Shown: positions 1 through 12,125, numbered from the stretch's first letter. The stretch is 55,980 bases of DNA from an uncultured Prevotellaceae bacterium (GCA_947166905.1 CAMVFZ010000013.1:1-55980), one strand, 5' to 3'. The notes: generated by a model from the letters alone, not told the origin. Program-made: numbers and translations.

Positions 1-74
1 CCAGCGTATCGTTCATCGGAGATATTTATGGTGATGGCAATGGCATCAAGTTTGTATTCACCATTGAGCCGTAG
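1..74 (+). CDS. C-terminal end of an unidentified protein (partial)
   Basis: Reading frame 3 is open from the window edge to a TAG at 72-74 and encodes 23 residues ending in KFVFTIEP. The alternating hydrophobic pattern looks like a closing beta strand of a surface or secreted protein, but the fragment is too short to assign a family. It is followed by a good intrinsic terminator at 185-208, which fits a real gene end. No function is proposed. Confidence 0.45.
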   Translation, partial: SVSFIGDIYGDGNGIKFVFTIEP

Positions 75-130
75 AACTGAACACTCCCCGCTCGGGTTCT
101 GTACCCCGCGTGTGGGGTGAAGCAATCCAA

Positions 131-172
131 GGAGGGCGGCCCCGTCGCCACAGCGCACAGCAGCCGCCCTCC
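131..172. repeat. 10-bp inverted repeat upstream of the transposase genes
   Basis: GGAGGGCGGC at 131-140 is matched exactly by its reverse complement at 163-172, with a 22-nt loop. There is no T-run after it. It lies between the end of the upstream gene and the insertion sequence and may belong to the IS left end or to the 3' untranslated region of the upstream gene. Confidence 0.5.
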
Positions 173-184
173 ATTCACTATAAT

Positions 185-208
185 AAAAGCGGTCTTCGGG
201 CCGCTTTT
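185..208 (+). terminator. Intrinsic terminator-like hairpin
   Basis: AAAAGCGGTC (185-194), loop TTCG, GGCCGCTTTT (199-208). The stem is 10 bp with one G-T pair, closed by a stable TTCG tetraloop and ending in Ts. It probably ends the transcript of the partial gene at 1-74 and shields it from the following IS genes. Confidence 0.7.
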
Positions 209-231
209 GCTGTTCATAAGCGCCAATCAAC

Positions 232-666
232 ATGGACAAAGACACATCACAACTTCAACTCTATCAGCACTTTCTTAGCTTCTTTATGCCGGAGGGTATC
301 CTGGACTTCTTCGAACCCGTATGGATGGAGACACAGTCCCTGGACTCACGTGAGAGCAAGAAGGACATCCTATACAGTTCTTCCCTTCACATCTACCTGG
401 ATGAACGGGACAATCGGCCCGATGACCTGCAAGAATTGCGTCCTAACGGCTTCACGGAGGAGACGGTCATCTCGGACTTCCCGGTCCGGGACAGGAAGGC
501 CGTCCTCCATGTGCGTCGCCGCCGATGGCTGACTCCGGAGGGAAAGAACGTGGTGTTGAACGTATATCCGCTGGCCGCCACCGGCACCCGCTACTGCGCC
601 GAGTTCGCGGCTTTTTTAAAAGATAGTCTTGGATACGACGCCGGTGACGGCACGCTCCCTTGGTAA
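232..666 (+). CDS. ISAon1-family transposase N-terminal region protein
   Basis: This 144-residue protein resembles the N-terminal region proteins encoded in front of ISL3-type transposases in Bacteroidales. It contains the typical block around ISDFPVRDRKAVLHVRRRRW, rich in basic residues and probably used for DNA binding, and ends at a TAA at 664-666. It overlaps the transposase frame by up to 38 nt. The transposase frame is shifted by +1 relative to this one and has no ATG near its start. The two are therefore either made as a frameshift fusion or by coupled re-initiation. ATG at 232 is the only sensible start. Family assignment is from memory of such proteins; the role in transposition is inferred. 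Confidence 0.75.
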   Translation: MDKDTSQLQLYQHFLSFFMPEGILDFFEPVWMETQSLDSRESKKDILYSSSLHIYLDERDNRPDDLQELRPNGFTEETVISDFPVRDRKAVLHVRRRRWLTPEGKNVVLNVYPLAATGTRYCAEFAAFLKDSLGYDAGDGTLPW

Positions 667-1705
667 GTTCTTTTTCTCGGATGGAGACACCATAGAGCGT
701 TGCTACAAGGACTCGCTGAGCGGGTTCCGGGAGTGGTATCAGCTGGAGCACGCTTCCGACTGGGTTCTGATTGAGGAGAACATCGGTGAGCACCTGAGTA
801 TTGACGAGACCTCATTGCAGGATGACCTGTTCACCTTCCTGTCCAACAAGGAGGGCCACTGCAATAAGGGGTCGATTGTGGCCGCCGTCCGCGGCACCAA
901 GGCCAAGGACGTTGTGGAAGTCCTGCTCAAGATACCGGAAGAGCAGCGCCTGAAAGTCAAGGAGGTGACTATGGACCTGTCCGAGAGCATGGCGGATATC
1001 GTGACGCAGGCTTTCCCGAATGCGACCATTGTCCTGGACTGCTTCCACATCATGAGGCGCTGCAATGACGCCATCGAAGAGATGCGCCTCCGCTGCAAGC
1101 GCGAAGCCCAGGCCAAGGTCCGCAAGGAGAAAAGTGAGTTCAGGAAGCGCCAGAAGCGCAATGCGGCCCATCGCCGATGGTATCGCAAGACGCATCCCAA
1201 GAAGTACAAAGGCAAGACCAGAGGCCGCAAGCCGGCCCGTAAGAACGAGAAGTTCAGGCCTACGGTGCTAAGCACGGGCGATACGCTGGTGGAACTGCTC
1301 ACCCGCTGCAGATGCGCACTTACACAAACGCCGGACAAGTGGAGCGAACGGACCAAGGAGCGGATGGACCTGCTCTTTACAAAGTATCCCAAGATAAAGG
1401 AATCCTATGACATTGTGAATAAACTCAGAGCCATCTTCCGGAGCACATCTCTTGACAGGGAGGCTGCCCGCGTGAAGTTACATGGCTGGTACAAGGCCGT
1501 CAACCGCTGCACCATCCGCGAAATCAAATCGGCCCGCGACGCCATCAAATCCAGGGAGGACAAGGTACTGAACTACTTCATTGAGCGGTCCACAAATGCT
1601 TCTGCCGAGTCGCTCAACTCCAATATGAAAGGCTTTCGTGCACAGCTACGCGGAGTGGCCGACCTCCCGTTCTACATGTACAGAGTATGCCAAATCTTTG
1701 GATGA
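629..1705 (+). CDS. ISL3-type DDE transposase
   Basis: The 358-residue product has the DDE catalytic residues of ISL3 transposases in context: D in GEHLSIDETSL, D in IVLDCFHIM and E in STNASAESLNS. A basic, Lys/Arg-rich insertion of about 70 residues (roughly residues 145-215) lies between the second D and the E. The C-terminus ends in FYMYRVCQIFG, the usual close of this family. The frame is open only from about 620; there is no ATG near the start, only TTG (629) and GTG (644), so expression probably depends on the upstream frame. No internal stops were seen, so the enzyme could be active if the fusion is made. It would cut and join the IS ends. Confidence 0.8.
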   Translation: MDTTPVTARSLGKFFFSDGDTIERCYKDSLSGFREWYQLEHASDWVLIEENIGEHLSIDETSLQDDLFTFLSNKEGHCNKGSIVAAVRGTKAKDVVEVLLKIPEEQRLKVKEVTMDLSESMADIVTQAFPNATIVLDCFHIMRRCNDAIEEMRLRCKREAQAKVRKEKSEFRKRQKRNAAHRRWYRKTHPKKYKGKTRGRKPARKNEKFRPTVLSTGDTLVELLTRCRCALTQTPDKWSERTKERMDLLFTKYPKIKESYDIVNKLRAIFRSTSLDREAARVKLHGWYKAVNRCTIREIKSARDAIKSREDKVLNYFIERSTNASAESLNSNMKGFRAQLRGVADLPFYMYRVCQIFG

Positions 1706-1866
1706 CTTGCCACGGAACCTTGCGGGTGAGCCAGATAAATTCCCTGTTTATCGAACGAAATAGGCCCCTGCAGACCTTATGGGTTTCAGGGGTCTTACTG
1801 TGTAGGGGGAACGTCCCGCGAACGCGGCCGGAACGCGCCAGCGCATACGTCGCGGTTTGTCAGGAA

Positions 1867-2475
1867 TCAGTTTTCTTCATGCTCGCGACTCCGGATGTAG
1901 GAGATAATTCCTTCAACGTGCAGCTGCTTGATGGCTTCTATCCCTTCTGCGCTCAGCAGGAAGTCGCAGTCGGCCTTCGAGTCCTGGAAAAGGTTTTCCG
2001 TCAGGACGGCCGGGCACATCGTGTGGTTGAGGATATAGAATCCCGCTTCAAAGTCCTGATCACCGTCGGAATAATCCGTGCGCAAGCGATGTCGGGGCAG
2101 CCAGACTTTGGCCGCTTCGCACAGGCGCGTCGCCAGATCGTCAGAGAGCGTCTGGCCCCGGGAAGTGTAGCAGCACCAGCCGCTGGCATTCATCCATTTG
2201 TCGCCGCGTCCCGCAGCGTTCACGTGGATGCTCACCAGGCAGACATTCCGGCGGCCCAGCTCGGAGCAAACGCGGTTCACCCTCCTGCAGCGTTCGTCGA
2301 GCGGGATGTCTTCCTCTTCCGGAACCAGCAGGGAAGCATAGTAATGTTGAGCTTGGAGTTCGGCCACCACACGCCGAGCGATTTCACGCGTGTAAGACCA
2401 TTCAAGGAGACGGCCGTCAGGGCTTCGCTTTCCTGCAGTATCCCGGCCGTGCCCATTGTCGATTAAGATTTTCAT
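1867..2475 (-). CDS. N-acetylmuramoyl-L-alanine amidase (Amidase_3)
   Basis: The 202-residue product is a zinc amidase that cuts the bond between N-acetylmuramic acid and L-alanine in peptidoglycan. Zinc ligands are visible as His9 (DNGHG), Glu25 (LLEWSYTRE) and His84 (SIHVNA); Glu160 (VLTENLF) is the catalytic glutamate. There is no signal peptide, and the catalytic domain fills the whole protein, so it resembles the single-domain amidases found near phage or conjugative-element genes of Bacteroidales rather than the exported cell-separation amidases. A near-consensus -7 element (TATCTTTA, minus strand, about 2516-2509) lies upstream. It stands alone between an IS and a truncated Nudix gene, which fits a remnant of a mobile region. 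Confidence 0.85.
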   Translation of the reverse strand: MKILIDNGHGRDTAGKRSPDGRLLEWSYTREIARRVVAELQAQHYYASLLVPEEEDIPLDERCRRVNRVCSELGRRNVCLVSIHVNAAGRGDKWMNASGWCCYTSRGQTLSDDLATRLCEAAKVWLPRHRLRTDYSDGDQDFEAGFYILNHTMCPAVLTENLFQDSKADCDFLLSAEGIEAIKQLHVEGIISYIRSREHEEN

Positions 2476-2638
2476 AGGACACAGAGTTTAGGTTGCAGGT
2501 CGGCACTATAAAGATAGCAATAATCGCGGGGACGGGAAAGGGATTCGCCATCATATATGGCCATCCCTTTCATCCATTTTCACTCCTTCATAATTGTAAG
2601 CAGGCCCGAATCGTTTCACCCCATTACAAATAAATTCG

Positions 2639-2646
2639 TATATTTG
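2639..2646 (+). promoter_or_regulatory. Bacteroidetes -7 promoter element for the Nudix gene
   Basis: TATATTTG matches the Bacteroidetes -7 consensus TAnnTTTG. No clear -33 TTTG was found at the usual distance. The next gene starts at 2701 or 2758. Confidence 0.5.
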
Positions 2647-2649
2647 CAT

Positions 2650-2675
2650 AGCGAGGTCTGATAAAAAACCTCGCT
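2650..2675 (+). repeat. 8-bp perfect hairpin in the leader of the Nudix gene
   Basis: AGCGAGGT (2650-2657) pairs with ACCTCGCT (2668-2675), loop of 10 nt rich in A. It begins only four bases after the -7 element, so it would form at the very 5' end of the transcript, where it could protect the RNA. Confidence 0.5.
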
Positions 2676-2700
2676 TGAAAACACCCTTTTCCGCTCACTG

Positions 2701-3102
2701 ATGCACTCGTCAAAAAATTGTCCCCGAACCCATTATGGGGACACTACGGGGACAAAAATGAAAGAGTATAACTGCTATCTGCTTGATTTTCAAGATAAAG
2801 GGAAACGAATCTATTTCCCGGGCGGCAAGATGGAGGCCGGCGAGACGCCGGAAGAAGCTCTCGTTAGGGAAATCCGCGAAGAGCTTTCAACCGAAATCAG
2901 TGTGGACGATTTCCTTTGTACGGTGGAGTACGATTACCCCGCCTTCCATTTGAAGATGCATTGCTACCTCTGCTCCCTGACTACCGACGCCCTTCATCTT
3001 AACGAGCACGAAGCCGCAAAGTGGCTAGCGAAAGATGAACTGAACAGCGTACAGTGGCTGCCCGCAGACATCCAAGTGATTCAAAATCTAGCGAAACAAT
3101 AA
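2701..3102 (+). CDS. Nudix hydrolase, N-terminally aberrant
   Basis: The Nudix box is intact (G-x5-E-x7-REIREEL, beginning at PGGKMEAGETPEEALVREIR), and the C-terminal half (VEYDYPAFHLKMHCYLC, then WLPADIQVIQNL) matches the MutT/CTP pyrophosphohydrolase group that cleaves damaged or excess NTPs. The N-terminal strand and the usual block ending in CTQR before the Nudix box are missing. From ATG 2758 only about 21 residues precede the PGGK; from ATG 2701 the added residues (CPRTHYGDTTGTK) look like translated non-coding repeats of GGGGACA. The gene has probably lost its real 5' end and may be a pseudogene. A promoter element lies at 2639-2646. The start is uncertain. Confidence 0.6.
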   Translation: MHSSKNCPRTHYGDTTGTKMKEYNCYLLDFQDKGKRIYFPGGKMEAGETPEEALVREIREELSTEISVDDFLCTVEYDYPAFHLKMHCYLCSLTTDALHLNEHEAAKWLAKDELNSVQWLPADIQVIQNLAKQ

Positions 3103-3141
3103 GTACACAATTAGCACCCGCTGGCCTTAATCCCAGAGCAC

Positions 3142-3176
3142 AAAAAAGAGGTCGCACCAGAAATGATGCAACCTCT
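3142..3176 (-). terminator. Bidirectional intrinsic terminator
   Basis: AGAGGTCGCA (3147-3156) pairs with TGCAACCTCT (3167-3176), one G-T pair. Read on the minus strand it is followed by six Ts, ending the kinase operon; on the plus strand it is followed by a weaker T-rich stretch and can end the Nudix transcript. Confidence 0.75.
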
Positions 3177-3196
3177 GTTATTTGTGGGTTTATTGA

Positions 3197-3817
3197 TTAC
3201 TTCTGCGGGAAGAGACCGTACATCTGGCCATCGATCATGTCGGTAACCTGCTGGAAGTCCTCCGGACGGTTGCCGAATTTAATCTTATCGGCATCAACGA
3301 TGAGAAGGTTGGCCTTGTAGTCTGCAATCCAATTCTCATAACGCTCGTTAAGACCCGTAAGATAATCTATGCGGATACTCTTCTCGTACTCACGACCACG
3401 CTTCTGAATCTGAGAAACAAGGTTAGGAATAGTGCTACGCAGGTAGATGAGCAGATCCGGCGGATTCACCAGAGACATCATCAAATCAAAAAGATCTGAA
3501 TAATTCTCAAAATCACGGGTAGACATAAGGCCCATAGCATGAAGATTCGGAGCAAAGATGCGCGCATCCTCATAAATAGTACGGTCCTGGATGATAACAT
3601 CATTAGTCTTTGAGATATCCACAACATCCTTGAAACGCTTATTCAGGAAGTAGATCTGAAGGTTGAAAGACCAACGCTCCATATCCTCGTAGAAATCTGC
3701 CAGATAAGGGTTGTAGTCTACCGACTCAAACCTGGGCGTCCAGCCGTAATGGGCCGCCAGCATCTTTGTAAGGGTAGTCTTGCCACTACCGATGTTTCCA
3801 GCTATCGCAATATGCAT
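3197..3817 (-). CDS. Deoxynucleoside kinase (dNK family), copy 2
   Basis: A 206-residue cytoplasmic kinase of the dCK/dGK/TK2-like family that phosphorylates deoxynucleosides for salvage. Visible motifs are the P-loop GNIGSGKTT (residues 7-15), the QDRTIYED block corresponding to the DRS/ERS motif, and the arginine-rich LID region QKRGREYE. It lies 21 nt downstream of a close paralogue (3839-4477) in the same operon and is followed by a terminator. The pair is probably specialised for different bases, like the dAK/dGK pairs known in other bacteria; which copy has which specificity cannot be told from sequence here. Confidence 0.88.
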   Translation of the reverse strand: MHIAIAGNIGSGKTTLTKMLAAHYGWTPRFESVDYNPYLADFYEDMERWSFNLQIYFLNKRFKDVVDISKTNDVIIQDRTIYEDARIFAPNLHAMGLMSTRDFENYSDLFDLMMSLVNPPDLLIYLRSTIPNLVSQIQKRGREYEKSIRIDYLTGLNERYENWIADYKANLLIVDADKIKFGNRPEDFQQVTDMIDGQMYGLFPQK

Positions 3818-3838
3818 AATATATTGATTTTTACTTAT

Positions 3839-4477
3839 TTACATTATCGTAAGCCCCTCTTTCCCGAATAAGCCAAAGAGCTCTGCATCAATCTTATCCG
3901 TTATAAAGGCAAAGTCCTCCGGCCGATTCTCAAAGTCCAAGTTGTCTGCATCAATCGTAAGCACATGGCCCTTGTAATCCTCCCCGATAAACTTCTCATA
4001 TTTATCATTCAAGCCCTTGAGGTAGTCAAGGCCGATGCTCTGCTCATAGTCACGGCCACGCTTCTGGATCTGAGCCACAAGATGCGGAACACTGGACTTA
4101 AGATAAATCATCAGGTCCGGGTACTTAACCGTAGACATCATCATCTCAAAGAGGCGCATATAGGTCTCAAAATCCCTCTTGGAAAGATTGCCCATCTCGT
4201 AGTTATTAGCCACGAAGATGTACACACCCTCGAAGATAGTACGATCCTGGATAATAACCTTCTTACTCTTGGCAATATCGATGATATCGGCAAACCTCTG
4301 CTCCAGGAAATAAATCTCCAGATTGAAGGACCAACGTGCGATATCCTTGTAGTAATCTTCAAGGTACGGATTATACGTAACAGACTCATACTTTGGCGTC
4401 CAGCCGTAGTATTCTGCAAGTTTACGTGTCAGGGTGGTCTTTCCGCTGCCGATATTTCCTGCGATTCCTATATGCAT
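3839..4477 (-). CDS. Deoxynucleoside kinase (dNK family), copy 1
   Basis: A 212-residue paralogue of the downstream kinase. It has the same P-loop GNIGSGKTT, the QDRTIFEG block and the LID motif QKRGRDYE. Differences fall in the substrate-side segments (for example QDRTIFEGVYIFVANN versus QDRTIYEDARIFAPNL), which suggests different base preference. It is first in a two-gene operon with its own promoter at 4505-4512, whose start lies just after the end of the upstream nucleoside kinase gene. Its location next to that kinase suggests a small nucleoside-salvage cluster. Confidence 0.88.
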   Translation of the reverse strand: MHIGIAGNIGSGKTTLTRKLAEYYGWTPKYESVTYNPYLEDYYKDIARWSFNLEIYFLEQRFADIIDIAKSKKVIIQDRTIFEGVYIFVANNYEMGNLSKRDFETYMRLFEMMMSTVKYPDLMIYLKSSVPHLVAQIQKRGRDYEQSIGLDYLKGLNDKYEKFIGEDYKGHVLTIDADNLDFENRPEDFAFITDKIDAELFGLFGKEGLTIM

Positions 4478-4504
4478 TTTGACGGATTGTTTCAGTGCTA
4501 ACTA

Positions 4505-4512
4505 CAAATATA
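4505..4512 (-). promoter_or_regulatory. -7 promoter element for the deoxynucleoside kinase operon
   Basis: On the minus strand the sequence is TATATTTG, a perfect TAnnTTTG, 27 nt before the ATG at 4477. Just upstream (toward 4533) a short stem GTCAA/TTGAC followed by seven Ts may terminate the preceding gene. Confidence 0.65.
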
Positions 4513-4521
4513 GTAAAAAAA

Positions 4522-6228
4522 TCAGTCCGTCAACGATTGACCGCCGATAAATTCTCTCATTATGGAAGTAGGCGGGATAGCCGCAATCTCTTCCGGCGAC
4601 AAGGCCACGATGTAGCCAAGGAATTTAAGAAGACGCACAGCCTCCGGGTAAGCCGCAGAAACCGGATGAATCCTCTGAAGCAGCGGAACAGCATAATACT
4701 TAAGCATCGGCAACTCAAAAATAAGGGCCGAATTGAAGATGGCATCCGCATTTTCCTGGAAAGGGAAAATATTGCGGTTCTCTCCCCTACGCACGCTATG
4801 CCAACGGAGGATGGTCTGCTCCGGGCTGATGCCACGCACTCGGTTATCCCTGATCATCCTGCGCAGCAGTCGGTTGTCCGACGTTGAAATATTGTTATTC
4901 TCGTCGATATGCAGGGATGTCAAAGCCGATGCATACACGCGGTAAATCTTATCCTGAGGCACGGACGGCGTCATCTCCGGATTAAGGGCGTGGATGCCCT
5001 CCGCAATAAGGATGTCGTCCTTTTCCAGGCGCATCTTTTTGCCGCCGCCAGGAACGCGGCTGCCGGTCTTGAAGTCAAACTTAGGAATCTCTACCTCCTC
5101 ACCGTTAAGCAGGGCCACCAGCTGCTCGTTAAGCAGCTTAAGATCCATAGCATAGAGGCTCTCGAAGTCGTACTCGCCATTCTCGTCCTTAGGGGTGTGT
5201 TCCCTATCCACAAAGTAGTTGTCCAACTCTATCACCTTAGGATTAAGGCCAAGCACACGGCACTGCAGCGCAATGCGAAGCGACGACGAAGTCTTACCGC
5301 TGGACGACGGGCCGGCAATGAAGACAATCTTCGCCCCGCGGGCTTGGATATCATCGGCAATGAGAGCATACTTCCTGTCCACAAAGGTCTCTGAAATATT
5401 GATGACGTTGCGGGCCTTGCCCTCAAGTATGGCAGTGTTAAGCTGGCCCAAACCATTGATGCCGATAATGTTACACCAAACCGAATATTCCTTCAGGGCC
5501 GTAGCGATCTTGCTCTGGCGCTGCATATACATAAGCTTGCTAAAGTTGTTAAGCATAGGCGGCTGAAGGCAGAAACCATTTGCAAAGAGAGTGAGGGCAA
5601 ATTTTGTAAGCTCCCTGGTATTGGCCACGAGCGGACCGTGGAAAGAATCCTTGTAACCGTCAAGCTCATATAGGTTGCAAGTGTATTTACCCAGGCTTTC
5701 AAGTAACTTCGCCTTATCCGGCTGTCCCTGAGCCATATACATATTGCGGGCATCCTCTGCCAGGGCCCTTTCCTTACCAAAGGGCAGGCCTGCCTCCGCC
5801 AACTGGTGCATACGGTCTTCAAGGGCGGCTATCTGCGCTTCCGTAAGAGGGCTGGGCTTTCCATGAGGGCCGTCCAGAAGCTCGCAGTACATTCCGCTGG
5901 GCAGGGTATGGTCTATAATCAGCGTAGCCGACGGGAATAAGTCCCTTACTGACTTCTGCAACAGGAAGCACAGGCCACGCACGTAGCAGCGACGGCCATC
6001 GGCATCAAAATACCCCAGGAACTTGACACTGTGGGTATCGTTCACCTTGAAAGTGAGCTCCTTAAGCTTATGGTCTACATAAGCCGCCAGAACCGGATAC
6101 ATTTTATGCGTTTTGGGATCCTCTACCTGCGGGCAAAACTGCTTTGCCACATCCACAAGGCTGCTGCCGGCCTCTACCGTAAGGATTCCGCCGGTATTCT
6201 CACACCAAATATTTATCTTATCTCTCAT
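4522..6228 (-). CDS. TGS/ThrRS-like N-terminus fused to a uridine-kinase-type nucleoside kinase
   Basis: The 568-residue protein has an N-terminal TGS-like region and a threonyl-tRNA-synthetase additional-domain-like region (about residues 1-200). A C-terminal P-loop kinase of the phosphoribulokinase/uridine kinase family follows, with Walker A GPSSSGKTSSSLR near residue 295 and the ELDNYFVDREHTP acceptor-site block. This fusion is common in Bacteroidetes and Firmicutes and is annotated as nucleoside kinase; the true substrate is poorly known. The gene starts 2 nt after the uvrA stop and belongs to the same minus-strand run. Function as a nucleoside kinase is from family knowledge; a tRNA-related role of the N-terminus is only a possibility. 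Confidence 0.85.
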   Translation of the reverse strand: MRDKINIWCENTGGILTVEAGSSLVDVAKQFCPQVEDPKTHKMYPVLAAYVDHKLKELTFKVNDTHSVKFLGYFDADGRRCYVRGLCFLLQKSVRDLFPSATLIIDHTLPSGMYCELLDGPHGKPSPLTEAQIAALEDRMHQLAEAGLPFGKERALAEDARNMYMAQGQPDKAKLLESLGKYTCNLYELDGYKDSFHGPLVANTRELTKFALTLFANGFCLQPPMLNNFSKLMYMQRQSKIATALKEYSVWCNIIGINGLGQLNTAILEGKARNVINISETFVDRKYALIADDIQARGAKIVFIAGPSSSGKTSSSLRIALQCRVLGLNPKVIELDNYFVDREHTPKDENGEYDFESLYAMDLKLLNEQLVALLNGEEVEIPKFDFKTGSRVPGGGKKMRLEKDDILIAEGIHALNPEMTPSVPQDKIYRVYASALTSLHIDENNNISTSDNRLLRRMIRDNRVRGISPEQTILRWHSVRRGENRNIFPFQENADAIFNSALIFELPMLKYYAVPLLQRIHPVSAAYPEAVRLLKFLGYIVALSPEEIAAIPPTSIMREFIGGQSLTD

Positions 6229-6230
6229 AC

Positions 6231-9019
6231 TTATAAAACTTCTTTCAAAAAAGGTCCTGTTACGGAGGCCGGGTTGGCCGCCAATTCTTCCGGAGTGCCC
6301 TGGGCTACGATCTGACCTCCGGCGCGTCCGCCCTCGGGGCCAAGGTCCAAAAGATAGTCCACAGACTTGAGCACGTCCAGGTTATGCTCTGTAATAATTA
6401 CCGTATTGCCCTGATCTACAAGTTTTTGCAAAACTCCCAGCAGCACTTTTATATCTTCCGGATGCAGGCCTGTAGTGGGCTCATCCAGAATATACAGGGT
6501 GTTGCCGGTAGACTTGCGGAAGAGCTCCGCCGCCAGTTTCATTCGCTGGCTTTCACCTCCGGACAGCGTCACCGCGCTCTGGCCCAGATGGACGTAGCCA
6601 AGGCCAACATCCACCATAGCCCCAAGTTTCTGGGCAATCTTTGGCACCGGCTTAAAGAACTCGTACGCCTCTGCAACCGGCATCTCAAGTATATCGTTGA
6701 TATTCTTGCCTTTGTATTTAACCGCAAGGGTATCGTCCTTGTAGCGATGGCCGCGGCACTCGTCGCAAACAACGTTCACAGAGGGCAAAAAGTTCATTTC
6801 AATCACTTTAATACCCGCACCCTTGCACGCCTCGCAGCGCCCGCCCGGCACATTGAAAGAGAAATGACCGGCATCAAAGCCACGCACCTTCGCATCCACC
6901 GTTTCTGCAAACAGATTCCTGATATCCCCGAACACCCCCGTAAAAGTCGCAGGATTACTCCTGGGCGTCTTGCCGATGGGGCTCTGGTCTATCTCTATCA
7001 GCTTGTCAATATTCTCTATTCCGATGATGCTGTCGCATTCCAACACCTGGCCCTTGCTGTGATACAAGTGATTCTTTATCCAGGGCACCAGGGTCTCTGC
7101 GATAAGGGATGACTTGCCGCTGCCGCTAAGGCCTGCCACACCCACGAAACACCCCAGCGGAATATCCACATTCACGTTTTTAAGGTTATTGCCCCTTGCT
7201 CCGCGAATGCCGATAAACTTGCCGTTACCCTTGCGCCTTTGCGCCGGCACCTCAATCTCTTTACGTCCCTGAAGGTAATCAAGTGTAAGTGACGGACCGA
7301 TGATGCAGTGCCCCGCCGTATCTTTGTCCGGCTCTTTGCCGGCCAAAAGCTCCTTTGTAGGGCCGCTGAGGCAAATCTGGCCGCCGTTCTCCCCTGCCCC
7401 GGGACCTACGTCCACAAGCCAGTCAGAACTTAACATGGTTTCAGTATCGTGCTCTACGACCATTACTGAATTGCCCTCGTCACGGAGTTTCTTAAGCGAC
7501 GCTATAAGCTTGCGGTTATCCCTCTGATGCAAGCCAATGGAAGGCTCGTCCAGGATGTACAGCACATTCACAAGCTTGGAGCCTATCTGGGTAGCCAGGC
7601 GGATTCGCTGGCTCTCTCCGCCGGAAAGCGTAGCCGTAGAACGATCAAGGGACAGGTAATCCAGGCCCACGTCAATCATGAACTGAACCCTTTCCCTGAG
7701 CTCTTTAAGTATATCTCTTGCGATGGCGTTCTGCTTGCTGTCCAGCACTTTGTCAAGGCCCTGAAGCCACTCCTGCAGGGCACTGATTTCCATTGCCGAT
7801 ACTTCCGTGATGGTTTTCCCGTCTATCTTAAAGCACTGCGCATTGGCATTCAGTCGGCTGCCGTGGCAAACGGGGCAGACTACCTTTTCCTCTATATCGT
7901 CCACCACGCCGGAATAGCCCACCATCTCTGAATTGGGGCCGTCGCCTACTCGATAGAGTTCATCCGAGCCAAAGATAAGCAGGCTCACAATCTCATCGGG
8001 CAGGGTAGCTATCGGATCGTAAATAGAAAAATTATGCTTGCGTGCCATGGCGCGCACAGCATCGTACTTGCGGTTTTCCCTGACCTTGCCAAGCGGGACG
8101 ATGCCGCCTTCAGCAATGGAGAGGTTGCGGTCCGGGATGATGGTATCCGGATTTACGTCCACTATCATTCCAAGGCCCTTGCAATGCGGGCAATAGCCCT
8201 CCGGTGAGTTGAAGGAGAAGCTGTGCGGAGCTGGCTCCTGCAGCGACAGGCCGCTCTGAGGGTCTACCAGATGCTTGGAGAAGTGCTGCATCTGGCCAGT
8301 TTCAAGGTCCATCACGGCGGCCGAGCCCTTGCCAAATGACAGGGCGCGCATCACGGATTCGCGGATGCGCTTGAGGTCGTCCACGCCGTCCGGTTTAAGG
8401 CGGTCCACAACCAGATCTATGAAGTGGGCCTTGTACCTGTCAAGCTGATTAACCTCTTGAATCTCAACTATTTCCCCATCTACCAGAGCCTGAGTGTAAC
8501 CGCGGCGGCGCATCTGCTCAAAGAGCTCTTTGTAATGGCCCTTGCGGCCCCGTACTATCGGCGCAAGCAAATAGCATTTACGGCCTTTGTAGCCGGAGAC
8601 TATTAGTTCCACTATCTGCTCGTCCGTATAGCGGACCATCTCCTGGCCGGTCTCCGGGGAATAGGCTTTGGAGGCGCGGGCATAAAGCAGCCTCAGGAAG
8701 TCATATACCTCCGTTATGGTGCCCACTGTAGAGCGCGGATTATTGCCGGTAGACTTCTGCTCAATGGCGATAATCGGGCTTAGGCCCTTGATTTCTTCTA
8801 CCTCCGGGCGCTCCAAAATGCCCATGAAATGCTTGGCATAAGGGCTAAGGGTATCCATGTAACGGCGCTGGCCCTCGGCATAAATGGTATCGAAGGCAAG
8901 TGAAGACTTGCCGCTGCCGCTAAGGCCGGTAATCACCACAAACTCCCCACGGGGAATGTCCAGATTATCCCCCTTTAGGTTGTGTGCCGAGGCACCCCGT
9001 ATGCTCAGATATTCCTTGC

Positions 9020-9023
<4 letters not shown>
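6231..9023 (-). CDS. uvrA: Excinuclease ABC subunit A (UvrA)
   Basis: The 930-residue protein is the damage-recognition ATPase of nucleotide excision repair. It has two ABC ATPase modules: Walker A GLSGSGKSS near residue 33 and again near residue 640, with signature motifs LSGGESQRIRLA and LSGGESQRMKLA. Zinc-binding cysteines appear in CPHCKGLG, CPVCHGSR and CEACKGAG...CDECRGHRY. The length and motif order are those of normal UvrA. Its ATG overlaps the stop of the MBL-fold gene (ATGA overlap, 9020-9023) and its stop is 2 nt from the next gene, so it is translated as part of a polycistronic message that also carries the starch genes upstream. No missing residues were noticed. Confidence 0.95.
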
Positions 9024-12038
<3,015 letters not shown>

Positions 12039-12125
12039 CTCCTATCATATCAAAATATTTCCACATTCTACTCCGAAGGACAAAGGTCGCAGTGTAGGCA
12101 GAGCCCACCCGGGGAACTCCTACAC

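Larger units (their letters stand above)
232..1705 (+). mobile_element. ISL3-type (ISAon1-like) insertion sequence, two overlapping ORFs
   Basis: The interval covers only the coding part; the ends were not located. Two overlapping frames encode an N-terminal zinc/helix-type region protein and a DDE transposase, the arrangement known for ISAon1-like elements of Bacteroidales. I compared 75-231 with the reverse complement of 1706-1866 by eye and did not find convincing terminal inverted repeats, so the element may be decayed at its ends or the ends may lie slightly elsewhere. Confidence 0.75.

Noticed and set aside
607..624. T-run CTTTTTTAAAAG as a programmed -1 slip site in the IS
   Set aside because: A -1 shift there reaches a TAG at 624 and does not enter the transposase frame.
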